Shown: positions 52,200 through 61,815, counted from the stretch's first letter. The stretch is DNA of 64,000 nucleotides from Achromobacter sp. B7 (GCF_003600685.1 NZ_CP032084.1:3906001-3970000); one strand, 5' to 3'. The notes: generated by a model not told the origin, from the sequence alone. Numbers and translations are program-made.

Positions 52200-53510
52200 A
52201 TGAACAACGCTGGCGACACGCTTTCCGACAACCTGCTGGGCGACGCGGCCGAACGCCTGTTCGCCCAAACCTGCACGCCCGCGCTGCTGCGCGCCGCCGA
52301 GCAGGGGCAGCCCATTGATGCCGCGTGGCGGGCGTGCGAGGACGCGGGATTCGCCGATGCGCTGGTGCCCGAGTCGCTGGGCGGCGCCGGGCTGCCGTTG
52401 GCGGCGGCACTGCCGGTGGTGCTGGCGGCAGGCCGTCACCTGTGCCCCTACCCCATCGCACATACGATGCTGGCGCGCGGCTGGCTGGCGGCCCACGGAC
52501 ATGCGCGCCCCGCGGGGCCGATCGCGCTGGCCCCGCACGGGCTGTCCGTGGCCGACCACCGCATCGCCGGCAAGAACGTGCCCTGGATACGCGTGGCCAG
52601 CCACGTGCTGGCGCAGATCGATGGACAAGCGTGGCTGTTGCCCGTGCAAGCGGCCGATGTGCAGAGCAACGGCGTACATGGCTCGCTGGACGGCGAGGCG
52701 TCATGGGCGTTGGCCGACGCGCAATGCCTGGGCCCTATCCGCGCAAGCGATGAACAGAACGGGCGGGAGGGGCGGGAGGGCCGGCTGGGGCGGAACGGGC
52801 ACGACGGGCGGGACGGACAGGACGGGCGGCATGGGCAGGACGGGCCGGACGGGCACAACGGGCAGCGCGCGGCCGATACGCCGGATGCCCTGGCCCTGCT
52901 GGCCGCCACGGCCTACGCGGGCCTGATGGCCGGCGCAATGGAGCGCGTGTTGACGATGACCCTGGACTACGCCAACACCCGGGCTCAATTCGGCAAGTCC
53001 ATCGGCCGCTTCCAGGCGGTGCAGCAGCAGATCAGCGTGATGGCCGAAGAGGTGTGTGCAGCGAACATGGCCGCGCAGCTGGCGTTTCAAAGCCAGGACA
53101 CGCAGCCCGGCAATTTGCCCCGAGTGATGGCCGGTGCGCTGCCCAATGCGATGCCGGGTGAGACGCCCGGTTCGATCCCCAGCGCGATGCCGGCAGCGAC
53201 GCCCGGTGCGACGCCCGGTGCGATGCCCGGTGTGATGCCCAGCGTGATGCCCGATGCGATGCAAGCTGCCGTCGGCAAAGCGCGAACCAGCCAGGCGGCG
53301 CCGCGGGTGGCCGACATCGCCCACGCGGTGCATGGCGCCATCGGCGTCACCGCCGAATTCGACTTGCAGCTTTACACGCGCCGCCTGCGCGACTGGCGGT
53401 TGGCGGCAGGGTCGGAATCCTTCTGGCATGCACACATCGGCGCCCATGCGTTGCAAGGCGAAGACAGTGCACTGGACCTCATCCGCCGCGTGGCGCAGGG
53501 TCAAGCCTGA
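52200..53510 (+). CDS. Acyl-CoA dehydrogenase, FAD-arm subunit type with two low-complexity insertions
   Basis: A 436-aa ACAD whose fold blocks (helical N-terminus 1-90; DYANTRAQFGKSIGRFQAVQ at 257-276; VADIAHAVHGAIGVTAEFDL at 370-389) are typical of the smaller partner subunit. Residues 187-223 are a collagen-like Gly-x-y run (NGREGREGRLGRNGHDGRDG and on), encoded by twelve 9-bp repeats. Residues about 301-355 are Pro/Met/Ala/Gly repeats (TPGATPGAMPGVMPSVMP). Without them it would be about 345 aa, the same size as its counterpart at 41218. Both insertions lie in loops and may be tolerated. Confidence 0.82.
   Translation: MNNAGDTLSDNLLGDAAERLFAQTCTPALLRAAEQGQPIDAAWRACEDAGFADALVPESLGGAGLPLAAALPVVLAAGRHLCPYPIAHTMLARGWLAAHGHARPAGPIALAPHGLSVADHRIAGKNVPWIRVASHVLAQIDGQAWLLPVQAADVQSNGVHGSLDGEASWALADAQCLGPIRASDEQNGREGREGRLGRNGHDGRDGQDGRHGQDGPDGHNGQRAADTPDALALLAATAYAGLMAGAMERVLTMTLDYANTRAQFGKSIGRFQAVQQQISVMAEEVCAANMAAQLAFQSQDTQPGNLPRVMAGALPNAMPGETPGSIPSAMPAATPGATPGAMPGVMPSVMPDAMQAAVGKARTSQAAPRVADIAHAVHGAIGVTAEFDLQLYTRRLRDWRLAAGSESFWHAHIGAHALQGEDSALDLIRRVAQGQA
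52758..52865 (+). repeat. 9-bp tandem repeat encoding a collagen-like Gly-x-y run, 12 units
   Basis: Twelve 9-bp units of the type GACGGGCGG are in frame and encode xGy triplets (NGR, EGR, EGR, LGR, NGH, DGR, DGQ and so on). Confidence 0.9.
53127..53258 (+). repeat. 12-bp tandem repeat inside the second dehydrogenase, 11 units
   Basis: Eleven 12-bp units of the type ATGCCCGGTGCG are in frame and encode four-residue MPGA/TPGA/MPSV repeats. Confidence 0.9.
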
Positions 53511-53582
53511 CGCGGCGATACCGCAAGGGATAGCCCGGATGCCGGCGGCGATCCACCGCACGGCACACCGCGCGATACCAAG

Positions 53583-53692
53583 CCCCACACACCACATCAC
53601 ACACATCACACACATCGCTATACGCAGCACCTCACACATTCGCGACACACAGCACCACACACCACACCACACACATCGCGACACACAGCACG
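53583..53692. repeat. CA-rich simple-sequence tract
   Basis: A run of CACACATCA, ACACAGCAC and ACCACACC motifs before the LysR gene, with CGCGACACACAGCAC repeated at 53641-53655 and 53678-53692. No gene or promoter element stands out. Confidence 0.75.
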
Positions 53693-53707
53693 TATCATCG
53701 AAAGCCC

Positions 53708-54634
53708 ATGCCGCCCTGGACCCCTTCCATGGACTTTCGCCACTTGCAGCAATTTCTGGTGCTTGCCGACACGCTGAACTTTCACCGCGCGGCCGAAAAG
53801 CTGCATATGTCGCAACCGCCGCTGTCGGTGTCGATCCGCAAGCTGGAGGAGATGGTGGGTGTGCCGCTGTTCGTGCGTGGCCGGCAAGGCGTGCAGCTGA
53901 CCGAGGCCGGGCTGGCGGCGCTGGACGAAGCGCGCCGCGCGCTGTTTCATGCCGAGCAATTCCGGCTGGCTGCCCGTGCCGGGGCTGTCGGTGAAGGCGG
54001 CACCGTCCGTATCGGTTTCGTCGGATCCGCCACGCACGCCATCTTGCCGCGCGTGCTGCCCTTGTTTCGCCAACGCTATCCGGGCGTGACAGTGGTGCTG
54101 CGCGAAGCCACCTCGATACGCATCATGCAGGACCTGGCCGAGGACGCGCTGGAAGTGGGCATCGTGCGTGTGCCGGTGGCCATGGGCTCGCGCGTGCGGC
54201 TGGCGCCGCTGACCACCGAAAATTTCGTGCTGGCCGTGCACAACAGCCATCCGCTGGCCCGCCGCGGCCGCATCCGGCTGGCCGACCTGGCCGACGAACC
54301 CTTCATCATGTACACCGCCACCGAGGCGGCCGGCCTGCGCATGGCCGCCATCAACGCCTGCCAGCTGCGCGGCTTCACGCCCCGCATCGCGCAGGAAGCC
54401 GTGCAGGTGCAAACCCTGTTGAGCCTGGTGGAAAGCGGCTTGGGCGTGGCGCTGGTGCCGGCCGGCGCCCGCCGTCACCCCAGCCCCAATGTGATCACCA
54501 AAACGCTTGCCGATTTTCCGGCGGATGCGTCGATCGGGATCTCGCTGGCATGGAACCCGGGGGCCGAACGCAGCGCCGCGCGCAACCTGCGCGAAGTGGC
54601 CGCCCACGCCTTCCGGCCCAAGGCGGCCAAATAG
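53708..54634 (+). CDS. LysR-family transcriptional regulator
   Basis: A 308-aa LysR regulator. The DNA-binding domain is MDFRHLQQFLVLADTLNFHR, then AAEKLHMSQPPLSVSIRKLE. The effector domain (GTVRIGFVGSATHAILPRVL to the end) is typical of the CatM/BenM-like group that binds small aromatic or carboxylic acids. The true start may be the ATG at 53729 (MDFRHLQQF), seven codons in; I keep the longer frame. It likely controls the divergent hydratase-thiolase and dehydrogenase operons through the T-N11-A site at 50.8 kb. Confidence 0.9.
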   Translation: MPPWTPSMDFRHLQQFLVLADTLNFHRAAEKLHMSQPPLSVSIRKLEEMVGVPLFVRGRQGVQLTEAGLAALDEARRALFHAEQFRLAARAGAVGEGGTVRIGFVGSATHAILPRVLPLFRQRYPGVTVVLREATSIRIMQDLAEDALEVGIVRVPVAMGSRVRLAPLTTENFVLAVHNSHPLARRGRIRLADLADEPFIMYTATEAAGLRMAAINACQLRGFTPRIAQEAVQVQTLLSLVESGLGVALVPAGARRHPSPNVITKTLADFPADASIGISLAWNPGAERSAARNLREVAAHAFRPKAAK

Positions 54635-54763
54635 GCCCCGCTTGCGGCAAGGTGGCCAGCAGGCTTAGGATGGAGCATGACCGCGCCGCGGCGCCCTGGC
54701 CGTTATCCAAGGGCGCGACGCGCGGTTGGCGTTTGAACCTTGTCAGCGATCCGGGAGCACATC

Positions 54764-55204
54764 GTGAAAACAGTGGCTGAGATTCTCAGGGAAAAGTCGA
54801 ACAATGCCGTCGTGACGGTTTCACCGGATTCCTCGGTGTTCGACGCCATCAAGACCATGGCCGAACGCAGCATCGGCGCAGTGGTGGTCGTGCAAGGGGA
54901 TACGGTGCTGGGCATGCTGTCCGAGCGCGACTACGCCCGCAAAGTCGTCCTGCAAGACCGCTCGTCGCGCAGCACCAAAGTGCGCGACATCATGACCGAC
55001 TCGGTGTATTACGTGGGCCCGGGCGATACGCGCGAGCACTGTATGGCCATGATGACCGAACGGCATTTCCGCCATCTTCCGGTCATCGACAACGAAAAGC
55101 TCATCGGCCTGCTGTCCATCGGCGATCTGGTCAAGGACATCATGAGCGAACAGAAATTCATCATCCACGAACTGGAACGCTACATCAGCGGCGGCCACGC
55201 GTAA
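54764..55204 (+). CDS. CBS-domain protein
   Basis: A 146-aa protein made of two CBS domains (about 8-62 and 75-130), which bind adenosyl ligands and report cell energy state. Marks are VFDAIKTMAERSIGAVVVVQ, GMLSERDYARKVVLQ, MMTERHFRHLPVIDNEKLIG and LLSIGDLVKDIM. It starts at GTG after GGGAGCACATC (MKTVAEILREK). The partner protein is unknown; it is a stand-alone gene. Confidence 0.9.
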   Translation: MKTVAEILREKSNNAVVTVSPDSSVFDAIKTMAERSIGAVVVVQGDTVLGMLSERDYARKVVLQDRSSRSTKVRDIMTDSVYYVGPGDTREHCMAMMTERHFRHLPVIDNEKLIGLLSIGDLVKDIMSEQKFIIHELERYISGGHA

Positions 55205-55277
55205 TCAGCGGCGGCCAAGCCCGGTCAGCGGCAGCACGCGCAAGTGCCGCGCGCCGTTGTCCCATCGCCCCTGGCGG

Positions 55278-56042
55278 CTACCCGGCCGCCAGTATCCGCG
55301 CCGCCGGCACGATCAGGCCCATGCCGGCCGCCAGCAGCAGCACGAACACCATCCGCTTCACGGTCTTCATGGAGCCCGCCGTGCTGTAGCGCCGCGCCAC
55401 CCACGTCACCCCGATCACCACGGGCAGCGCCTGCACGCTAAGCCAGAATGACGACGCCATGAAGTGGCCCTGCCCCGTCACCAGCGCCAGCCGCACCACG
55501 GCATTGAGCGAGAACAGCACCAGCAGGCTGTTGCGGATGGACGCCAGCGGCAAGGGCTGGCGATACAGGTGATACACCATCGGCGGGCCGGCGCTGGAAA
55601 ACAGGCCGCCCAACACGCCCGAAATGCCCCCGAAGAACAAAAAGGACGCCTTGGACGACAAGCGTTCCAATGGCTTGGCGCGCGCCACCAGCAGCACCGC
55701 GCAGGCCAGGATGGTGATGCCCAGCAACAGTTGCAGCAGGACCGTCATGGATCCGCTGATCCACGTCAGCGCGGCCACACCCACGGCAACGCCCACCAGG
55801 CTGGCGACCATGGCCGGGCGCATCAGCGACCAGTTCACTTGCGGCTTGGCGCGCGCCAGCGTGACGGCGGCGTTCACCAGCGACAGCACGCTGACCACGT
55901 TGGCCACTTCGGCCACCGAGGCCAGCTGAAATACGCCGGACAGACCCAGTAGCACCAGCCCGAACGCGAAGCCGGTCATGGTCTGGGCATAGGTGGCCAG
56001 CGCCACGCAGGCCAGAAACAGCAGGTGATGGGAAATGCTCAT
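55278..56042 (-). CDS. TSUP (TauE/SafE) family permease
   Basis: A 254-aa membrane protein with eight to nine hydrophobic helices. The paired family repeats include GFAFGLVLLGLSGVFQLASV (about 25-44) and FFGGISGVLGGLFSSAGPPMV. Members export sulfite, sulfoacetate or related anions. It stands alone and converges with the CBS gene. Substrate unknown. Confidence 0.85.
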   Translation of the reverse strand: MSISHHLLFLACVALATYAQTMTGFAFGLVLLGLSGVFQLASVAEVANVVSVLSLVNAAVTLARAKPQVNWSLMRPAMVASLVGVAVGVAALTWISGSMTVLLQLLLGITILACAVLLVARAKPLERLSSKASFLFFGGISGVLGGLFSSAGPPMVYHLYRQPLPLASIRNSLLVLFSLNAVVRLALVTGQGHFMASSFWLSVQALPVVIGVTWVARRYSTAGSMKTVKRMVFVLLLAAGMGLIVPAARILAAG

Positions 56043-56258
56043 GCGTGGGGCCGGGTTTTTGTCGCGGCGATGATATCACCCGGACGAACAGCGTTCGTTT
56101 GTCGCGATAAGGCGGCGGGGCGTCGCTTTTGGCACATATCGTCACAACTAGAAGCGCACCTGCACCCCGCCCCCGGCGCGCTGCCGCTATCCTTGCCGCC
56201 CTGTCCGTCCCCCATGCACGCTCCGCCAACATGACGCCAAACGCATGACGCTTAACGC

Positions 56259-57143
56259 ATGACACCAAAACACACGACGATCAACACGGTCACGCTGACC
56301 TGCTCCACTTGCGGCAGCGCGCAATTCACCAAACTGGCCCCCAACGAATACCGCTGCAACCATTGCCACGCCTTGACGCTGGTGGAGGACGACGTTGCCC
56401 AGCGGCTAGAAAAGATATTGCGCGGCATGCAGCAGCCGGCCAGGCAAGCGCAGATCAAGCCCAGTGCGCTGGCGGCCATCGTGCTGGTAGTGGTTGCCGT
56501 GATTTTCGTGCCGCTGGTGGCGTCGATGCTGACGTCCAGCCCGTCGACCCCTTACCGCCCAACGCCCGTCGCCCCGCCCATTGACGCGTCGCTGGTCAAA
56601 CTGACGGACGTGCGCGAAGTCCAGATCCGCGGCCGCAAGCAGTTGGTGATGATCATGCGCAACGAAACGGGCAAGAAGATCGACGTGCCGCGTGTCACGG
56701 CAACGTTCTTCCAGGGCGACCTGACGCTGACGTCGACCCTGTCCACGCCATCGCCACGGTCACTGGAACCGGGCGAATACGCGCCGGTGCTGATCTCGGC
56801 CCCTGAAAAAGCCTACTCGCGCTACGAATTACAGGTCGCCACGCCGACGCCGGCGCGCGGCAAGAACAACGACGTGTCCGCCAGCAAGGTGCAACTGGTG
56901 AAGAACGACGGCGCGTATCGCCTGGTCGGCCTGCTCAAGAACGACGGCGCCAAAGAGGCCGGCGCCGCGCAGATCACCGTGCTGCTCTACGGCCAGGACG
57001 GCGCGTTGATCGGCACCGGCAACGGCTATGGCAGCGCGGGCGCGTTGGCGTCGGGCGCCATGACGGCGTTCGACGTGCGCTGCGAAATGCTTGGCGACGA
57101 CAAGGTCGCGTCCTACGACTACATGGTGCAAAGTGAAAGCTGA
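56259..57143 (+). CDS. Zinc-ribbon membrane protein of unknown function
   Basis: A 294-aa protein. An N-terminal zinc ribbon (CSTC at 16-19, CNHC at 33-36) precedes one membrane helix (ALAAIVLVVVAVIFVPLVAS, about 71-90) and a Pro-rich stretch. A C-terminal beta domain of FxLYD/DUF3426 character (KLTDVREVQIRGRKQLVMIM, then NETGKKIDVPRVTATFF) follows, and a second copy lies near 200-290. The plan is that of a cytoplasmic zinc-ribbon anchor with a periplasmic interaction domain. It overlaps the next gene by 11 bp. Confidence 0.75.
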   Translation: MTPKHTTINTVTLTCSTCGSAQFTKLAPNEYRCNHCHALTLVEDDVAQRLEKILRGMQQPARQAQIKPSALAAIVLVVVAVIFVPLVASMLTSSPSTPYRPTPVAPPIDASLVKLTDVREVQIRGRKQLVMIMRNETGKKIDVPRVTATFFQGDLTLTSTLSTPSPRSLEPGEYAPVLISAPEKAYSRYELQVATPTPARGKNNDVSASKVQLVKNDGAYRLVGLLKNDGAKEAGAAQITVLLYGQDGALIGTGNGYGSAGALASGAMTAFDVRCEMLGDDKVASYDYMVQSES

Positions 57144-58059
57144 CCGTTCCCAATCCAAGCCGCTTGCCTGGCCGGCCAAAACCGCGCTGGTGCTGCTGAT
57201 GCTGGCGGCGGCCGGCGTGGCGCTGACCCAGTACACCGCCGTTGGCCCCTGGGTGGCGAACAAGCTGGGGCATGAAACGCCGGCCGGGTCCGCCAACACG
57301 GCCGTGGCCAAGCCGGCAGAGGATGCGCCCAAGGAAACCGCTTCCACCAGCCGCATGCACCGCGTCAGCCCCGCGAATGTGCGGGTCATTGACCACGTGC
57401 GTCTGTCCACCGAAGAACTGCTGGACCCGAACTTCGCGTTGTTCGACCCGAAGGCGTTCAGCTTGTCGGCGCCACGCCGCCTGCTGGATGAAATCGAGCG
57501 GCCGGTGATGTTCGCGGAGCTGTCCAACACCAGCAACACCGACATTGCCCTGTCGCCCCGCGTTGAAATTTCGGTGTTTGACGGCTCTCGACCGTTGAAC
57601 CTGCGCCAGGAATGGACCTTGCCCACGCACCTTTACCCCGGCGAGCGGGTGCCGGTGATGCTGTCGGGCGGCAGCTTCGAACGGGTGACCGAGGTCAAGA
57701 CCAACTGGTTGCCGGCCAAACGCGCCGCCCTGCCCGGCCCGCGTCCCAAGCTGGCCGTCACGGTTGAAAACACCGAGGCCGGGATCGGCACCGGCACGCT
57801 GAATTTCAGCTATCGCTATCGTTACAAATACGTCACGGTTCACGGCCGCGTTCGCAACGAGGATCAGGTCGACGTGGAAAACGTGCGGGTCTGGGTCAGC
57901 CTGTACGACGCGCAGGACAAGCTATCGGGCGCCCTGTTCAAGGAATTACGCCTGCCCAAGCTCAAGCCGGGCGACAGCGCCCCGTTCGAAATGGACGTGA
58001 AGCAATTTGGTGGCAATTTTGCCCGGGTTGCCGTCGTTTATGACGTAGCCACGCGCTAG
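57133..58059 (+). CDS. Membrane-anchored protein of unknown function
   Basis: A 308-aa protein starting at GTG (VKADRSQSKPLAWPAKTALV), inside the end of the zinc-ribbon gene, so translation is coupled. One membrane helix (about 14-34, PAKTALVLLMLAAAGVALTQ) is followed by two beta-rich domains. The last (FSYRYRYKYVTVHGRVRNED, VENVRVWVSLYDAQDKLSGA, LKPGDSAPFEMDVK) again looks FxLYD-like, echoing its neighbour. The two may form a complex in the envelope. I do not recognise a named family. Confidence 0.72.
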   Translation: MKADRSQSKPLAWPAKTALVLLMLAAAGVALTQYTAVGPWVANKLGHETPAGSANTAVAKPAEDAPKETASTSRMHRVSPANVRVIDHVRLSTEELLDPNFALFDPKAFSLSAPRRLLDEIERPVMFAELSNTSNTDIALSPRVEISVFDGSRPLNLRQEWTLPTHLYPGERVPVMLSGGSFERVTEVKTNWLPAKRAALPGPRPKLAVTVENTEAGIGTGTLNFSYRYRYKYVTVHGRVRNEDQVDVENVRVWVSLYDAQDKLSGALFKELRLPKLKPGDSAPFEMDVKQFGGNFARVAVVYDVATR

Positions 58060-58202
58060 GATTGCGCCTGCCCGTCCAGCATTGAATTCGTAATGGCGGC
58101 CATCGAGCCGCCATTTTGCTGGCTGGCGCCCTTCGCTGCGGGCGGCAACGGCGCGCCGTCTGCTTCCCAACGTCGCCACCCAACAACAAGGGACGGACCA
58201 TA

Positions 58203-58255
58203 GTCTTATATAAGATATAAGACATTTGCTTGCCGCCCCCTCTTCCCTCTACAAT
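58203..58255 (+). promoter_or_regulatory. acnB promoter with a perfect palindrome upstream
   Basis: GTCTTATAT (58203-58211), AAG, ATATAAGAC (58215-58223) is a perfect 9-bp dyad with a 3-nt centre. TTGCTT (58226-58231) and TACAAT (58250-58255), 18 nt apart, form a sigma-70 promoter directly after it. Its form resembles a GntR-type operator; a regulator of central metabolism is inferred. Confidence 0.65.
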
Positions 58256-58302
58256 TCCGGCCGACAACCCTTCTTCCAACCCGACTTTTGAGCAGGCCTC
58301 AC

Positions 58303-60894
58303 ATGCTGGATAACTACCGCCAACACGTTGCCGAACGCGCGGCTCTGGGGATTCCCCCGCTGCCCCTGACGGCTAAACAAACCGCCGAACTGATCGAACT
58401 GCTGAAGAACCCGCCCGCTGGCGAAGAGCAGAATCTGGTCGAACTGTTGACCCACCGTGTGCCGGCCGGCGTGGACGATGCCGCCAAGGTGAAGGCGTCC
58501 TACCTGGCCGCCGTGGCGCTGGGCAAGGAAGCTTGTGCGCTGATCAGCCGTGCCAAGGCGACGCAACTGCTGGGCACGATGCTCGGCGGCTACAACATTG
58601 GCCCGCTGGTCGACCTGCTGGATGACGCGGAAATCGGCACCATCGCCGCCGATGCGCTGAAAAAGACCCTGTTGATGTTCGACGCCTTCCATGACGTGAA
58701 GGAAAAGGCCGACAAGGGCAACGCCAACGCCAAGTCCGTGATGCAAAGCTGGGCCGACGCCGAATGGTTCACCAGCCGTCCGGAACTGCCGGAAAGCCTG
58801 ACCATCACCGTCTTCAAGGTGCCTGGCGAAACCAACACCGACGACCTGTCGCCCGCGCCCGACGCCACGACCCGCCCCGACATCCCGATGCACGCCCTGG
58901 CGATGCTGAAGAACAAGCGCGACGGCGCGGCGTTCGAACCGGAAGAAGACGGCAAGCGCGGCCCGGTCAAGTTCATTGAATCGCTGAAAGAAAAGGGCCA
59001 CCTGGTCGCCTACGTGGGCGACGTGGTCGGCACGGGTTCGTCGCGCAAATCGGCCACCAACTCGGTGCTGTGGTTCACGGGCGAAGACATCCCCTTCGTG
59101 CCGAACAAGCGCTTTGGCGGCGTGTGCCTGGGCAACAAGATTGCCCCGATCTTCTACAACACGATGGAAGACGCCGGCGCGCTGCCGATCGAACTGGACG
59201 TGTCCAAGATGGAAATGGGCGACGTCGTTGAACTGCGCCCCTACGATGGCGAGGCGTTGAAGAACGGCGAAGTCATCGCTGAATTCGAAGTGAAGTCCGA
59301 CGTGCTGTTCGACGAAGTGCGCGCCGGTGGCCGCATTCCGCTGATCATCGGCCGTGGCCTGACCAGCAAGGCGCGGGAAGCACTGGGCCTGGCCCCGTCG
59401 ACGCTGTTCCGCCTGCCGAAAGACCCGGTCGACACCGGCAAGGGTTACACGCTGGCCCAGAAGATGGTTGGCCGTGCCTGCGGCCTGCCGGACGGCAAGG
59501 GCATCCGCCCGGGCACCTACTGCGAACCGAAGATGACCTCGGTCGGCAGCCAGGACACCACCGGCCCGATGACCCGCGACGAACTGAAGGACCTGGCTTG
59601 CCTGGGCTTCTCGGCCGACCTGGTGATGCAGTCGTTCTGCCACACCGCCGCCTACCCCAAGCCCGTGGACGTCAAGACGCACCACACGCTGCCGGAATTC
59701 ATCAGCACCCGTGGCGGCGTGTCGCTGCGCCCGGGTGATGGCGTGATCCACTCGTGGCTGAACCGCATGCTGTTGCCCGACACCGTCGGCACCGGCGGCG
59801 ACTCGCACACGCGCTTCCCCATCGGCATTTCGTTCCCGGCCGGTTCGGGCCTGGTCGCCTTTGCCGCCGCCACCGGCGTGATGCCGCTGGACATGCCGGA
59901 ATCGGTGCTGGTCCGCTTCAAGGGCAAGCTGCAACCCGGCGTCACCCTGCGTGACCTGGTCAACGCCATCCCGCTGTACGCCATCAAGCAAGGCCTGCTG
60001 ACGGTGGCCAAGCAAGGCAAGAAGAACATTTTCTCGGGCCGCATCCTGGAAATCGAAGGCCTGCCGGACCTGAAGGTCGAGCAAGCTTTTGAACTGTCGG
60101 ATGCGTCCGCTGAACGTTCGGCTGCCGGTTGCTCGGTGTTCCTGAACAAGGAACCGATCATCGAATACATCAACAGCAACATCGTGATGTTGAAGTGGAT
60201 GATCGCCAACGGCTACGAAGACGAACGCACGCTGGGCCGCCGTATCAAGGCCATGGAAGCCTGGCTGGCGGACCCCAAGCTGCTGGAGCCGGACGCCGAC
60301 GCCGAATACGCCGCCGTCATCGAAATCGACCTGGCCGACGTGCACGAGCCCATCGTGGCCTGCCCGAACGACCCGGACGACGTCAAGACGCTGTCGGAAG
60401 TTGCCGGCGCCAAGATCGACGAAGTGTTCATCGGCAGCTGCATGACGAACATCGGCCACTTCCGCGCGGCGTCCAAGCTGCTGGAAGGCAAGCGCGACAT
60501 CCCGGTCAAGCTGTGGGTCGCCCCGCCGACCAAGATGGACGCCACGCAGTTGACCGAAGAAGGCCACTACGGCGTCTTCGGCACCGCCGGCGCCCGCACG
60601 GAAATGCCGGGCTGCTCGCTGTGCATGGGTAACCAGGCACAAGTGCGCGAAGGCGCAACGGTGATGTCGACCAGCACCCGCAACTTCCCGAACCGCCTGG
60701 GCAAGAACACGAACGTGTACCTGGGTTCGGCCGAACTTGCCGCCATCTGCTCGAAGCTGGGCCGCATCCCGACCAAGGACGAGTACATGGCAGACATGGG
60801 CGTCATCAACAAGAGCAGCGACCAGATCTACCAGTACCTGAACTTCGACAAGATCGCCGACTACAAGGACGTGGCCGACGTGATCGAGGTGTAA
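58303..60894 (+). CDS. acnB: Aconitate hydratase B
   Basis: Interconverts citrate and isocitrate in the TCA cycle using a [4Fe-4S] cluster. The 863-aa length and order (helical HEAT-like N-terminus, then swivel domain, then cluster domains) fit AcnB rather than AcnA. It starts [20 protein letters not shown]. Cluster and active-site motifs include [18 protein letters not shown] [36 protein letters not shown] and [13 protein letters not shown], with three cluster Cys. Codon use is strongly biased to preferred codons, as expected for a highly expressed gene. A terminator follows at 60971. Confidence 0.97.
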   Translation: MLDNYRQHVAERAALGIPPLPLTAKQTAELIELLKNPPAGEEQNLVELLTHRVPAGVDDAAKVKASYLAAVALGKEACALISRAKATQLLGTMLGGYNIGPLVDLLDDAEIGTIAADALKKTLLMFDAFHDVKEKADKGNANAKSVMQSWADAEWFTSRPELPESLTITVFKVPGETNTDDLSPAPDATTRPDIPMHALAMLKNKRDGAAFEPEEDGKRGPVKFIESLKEKGHLVAYVGDVVGTGSSRKSATNSVLWFTGEDIPFVPNKRFGGVCLGNKIAPIFYNTMEDAGALPIELDVSKMEMGDVVELRPYDGEALKNGEVIAEFEVKSDVLFDEVRAGGRIPLIIGRGLTSKAREALGLAPSTLFRLPKDPVDTGKGYTLAQKMVGRACGLPDGKGIRPGTYCEPKMTSVGSQDTTGPMTRDELKDLACLGFSADLVMQSFCHTAAYPKPVDVKTHHTLPEFISTRGGVSLRPGDGVIHSWLNRMLLPDTVGTGGDSHTRFPIGISFPAGSGLVAFAAATGVMPLDMPESVLVRFKGKLQPGVTLRDLVNAIPLYAIKQGLLTVAKQGKKNIFSGRILEIEGLPDLKVEQAFELSDASAERSAAGCSVFLNKEPIIEYINSNIVMLKWMIANGYEDERTLGRRIKAMEAWLADPKLLEPDADAEYAAVIEIDLADVHEPIVACPNDPDDVKTLSEVAGAKIDEVFIGSCMTNIGHFRAASKLLEGKRDIPVKLWVAPPTKMDATQLTEEGHYGVFGTAGARTEMPGCSLCMGNQAQVREGATVMSTSTRNFPNRLGKNTNVYLGSAELAAICSKLGRIPTKDEYMADMGVINKSSDQIYQYLNFDKIADYKDVADVIEV

Positions 60895-61215
60895 GCCTTT
60901 CAGGTGTAAGCCTGATGCGTGCACGCCATATGCGATAGCTGGTTTCTGTGCCGGCTTTGCATGCAGACAACGGCCCCGGAGCAATCCGGGGCCGTTTGCA
61001 ATCTGGGGTTTCCAATCCGGCGCCGTTCGCTTCGGGCGGCGGCTTATCCGGCGTCCTTCCCCGCGACCAACCAGGCTTACTCACCCATTTCAGGGACGGA
61101 ACTTTTCCGGCGATACGTTTTCATACAATCGCGGTATCTTGTGACACTGTCAACCGTTGTCACGCCCCGGGCGCTGCCTTCAACCGCGCCCCCACCCCAA
61201 GGAGGAAGCCCGCCA
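60895..61215. other. Gap between acnB and the lipoprotein gene
   Basis: These 321 bp hold the acnB terminator (60971-60997), then a possible -10 TACAAT near 61130. A small dyad TGACA-C-TGTCA lies at 61142-61152. No gene is supported. Confidence 0.6.
60971..60997 (+). terminator. Terminator after acnB
   Basis: CGGCCCCGGA and TCCGGGGCCG form a perfect 10-bp stem with loop GCAA, followed by TTT. Confidence 0.7.
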
Positions 61216-61815
61216 ATGACCCGGCTTTTGCTGCCGCCGCTGCTACTGCTGGCGCTTGCCGGCTGCGCCACGGCGCCGCCATCGAACCCCGAGAACATTT
61301 GCGCGATCTTCCGAGAAAAGCCCGACTGGCACGACGCCGCCCTGAAGGTGCAGAAGAAATGGGGCGCGCCCGTGCCGGTGCCCATGGCGATGATGTACCA
61401 GGAATCCTCCTTCAAGCAGGACGCCGTGCCGCCCCGCTACTACTTCCTGGGCATCATCCCCTGGGGCCGCGTCAGCTCCGCCTACGGCTACGCCCAGGCC
61501 AAGGACGAAACCTGGGCCGACTACAAGCGCGAAGCCGGCGGCTGGGGCTCAAGCCGCGACGACTTTGCCGACGCGCTCGACTTCATGGGCTGGTACATGA
61601 GCAAGTCGCAACGCCTCAACGGCATCTCGAAGTGGGACGCCTACGGGCAGTACCTGAACTACCACGAAGGCTGGACCGGCTACCGCAACCGCAGCTACGA
61701 CCGCAAGGCATGGTTGAAAACGGTGTCGCAAAAGGTGCAGGCACGCGCGGAAAAATTCACGTCGCAATACAAAAGCTGCGAAAGCGACCTGACGCGTGGG
61801 GGGTGGTTGTGGTGA
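61216..61815 (+). CDS. Lytic-transglycosylase-like (SLT) lipoprotein
   Basis: A 199-aa predicted lipoprotein: MTRLLLPPLLLLALAGC lipidates at Cys17. The mature part has a lysozyme-like SLT pattern. VPMAMMYQESSFKQDAVPP contains the catalytic-type Glu, VSSAYGYAQAKDETWADYKR resembles the GLMQ region, and YGQYLNYHEGWTGYRN follows. It probably cuts or remodels peptidoglycan at the outer membrane. An AAGGAGGAAGCCCGCCA site precedes the ATG. Confidence 0.85.
   Translation: MTRLLLPPLLLLALAGCATAPPSNPENICAIFREKPDWHDAALKVQKKWGAPVPVPMAMMYQESSFKQDAVPPRYYFLGIIPWGRVSSAYGYAQAKDETWADYKREAGGWGSSRDDFADALDFMGWYMSKSQRLNGISKWDAYGQYLNYHEGWTGYRNRSYDRKAWLKTVSQKVQARAEKFTSQYKSCESDLTRGGWLW

Noticed and set aside
53583..53692. 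CA-rich repeats considered as a CRISPR array
   Set aside because: Units are short, overlapping and irregular, with no unique spacers and no cas genes nearby.
58249..60984. Long open frame (about 900 codons) opposite acnB
   Set aside because: Shadow of the strongly codon-biased acnB gene; composition is unlike a real protein.
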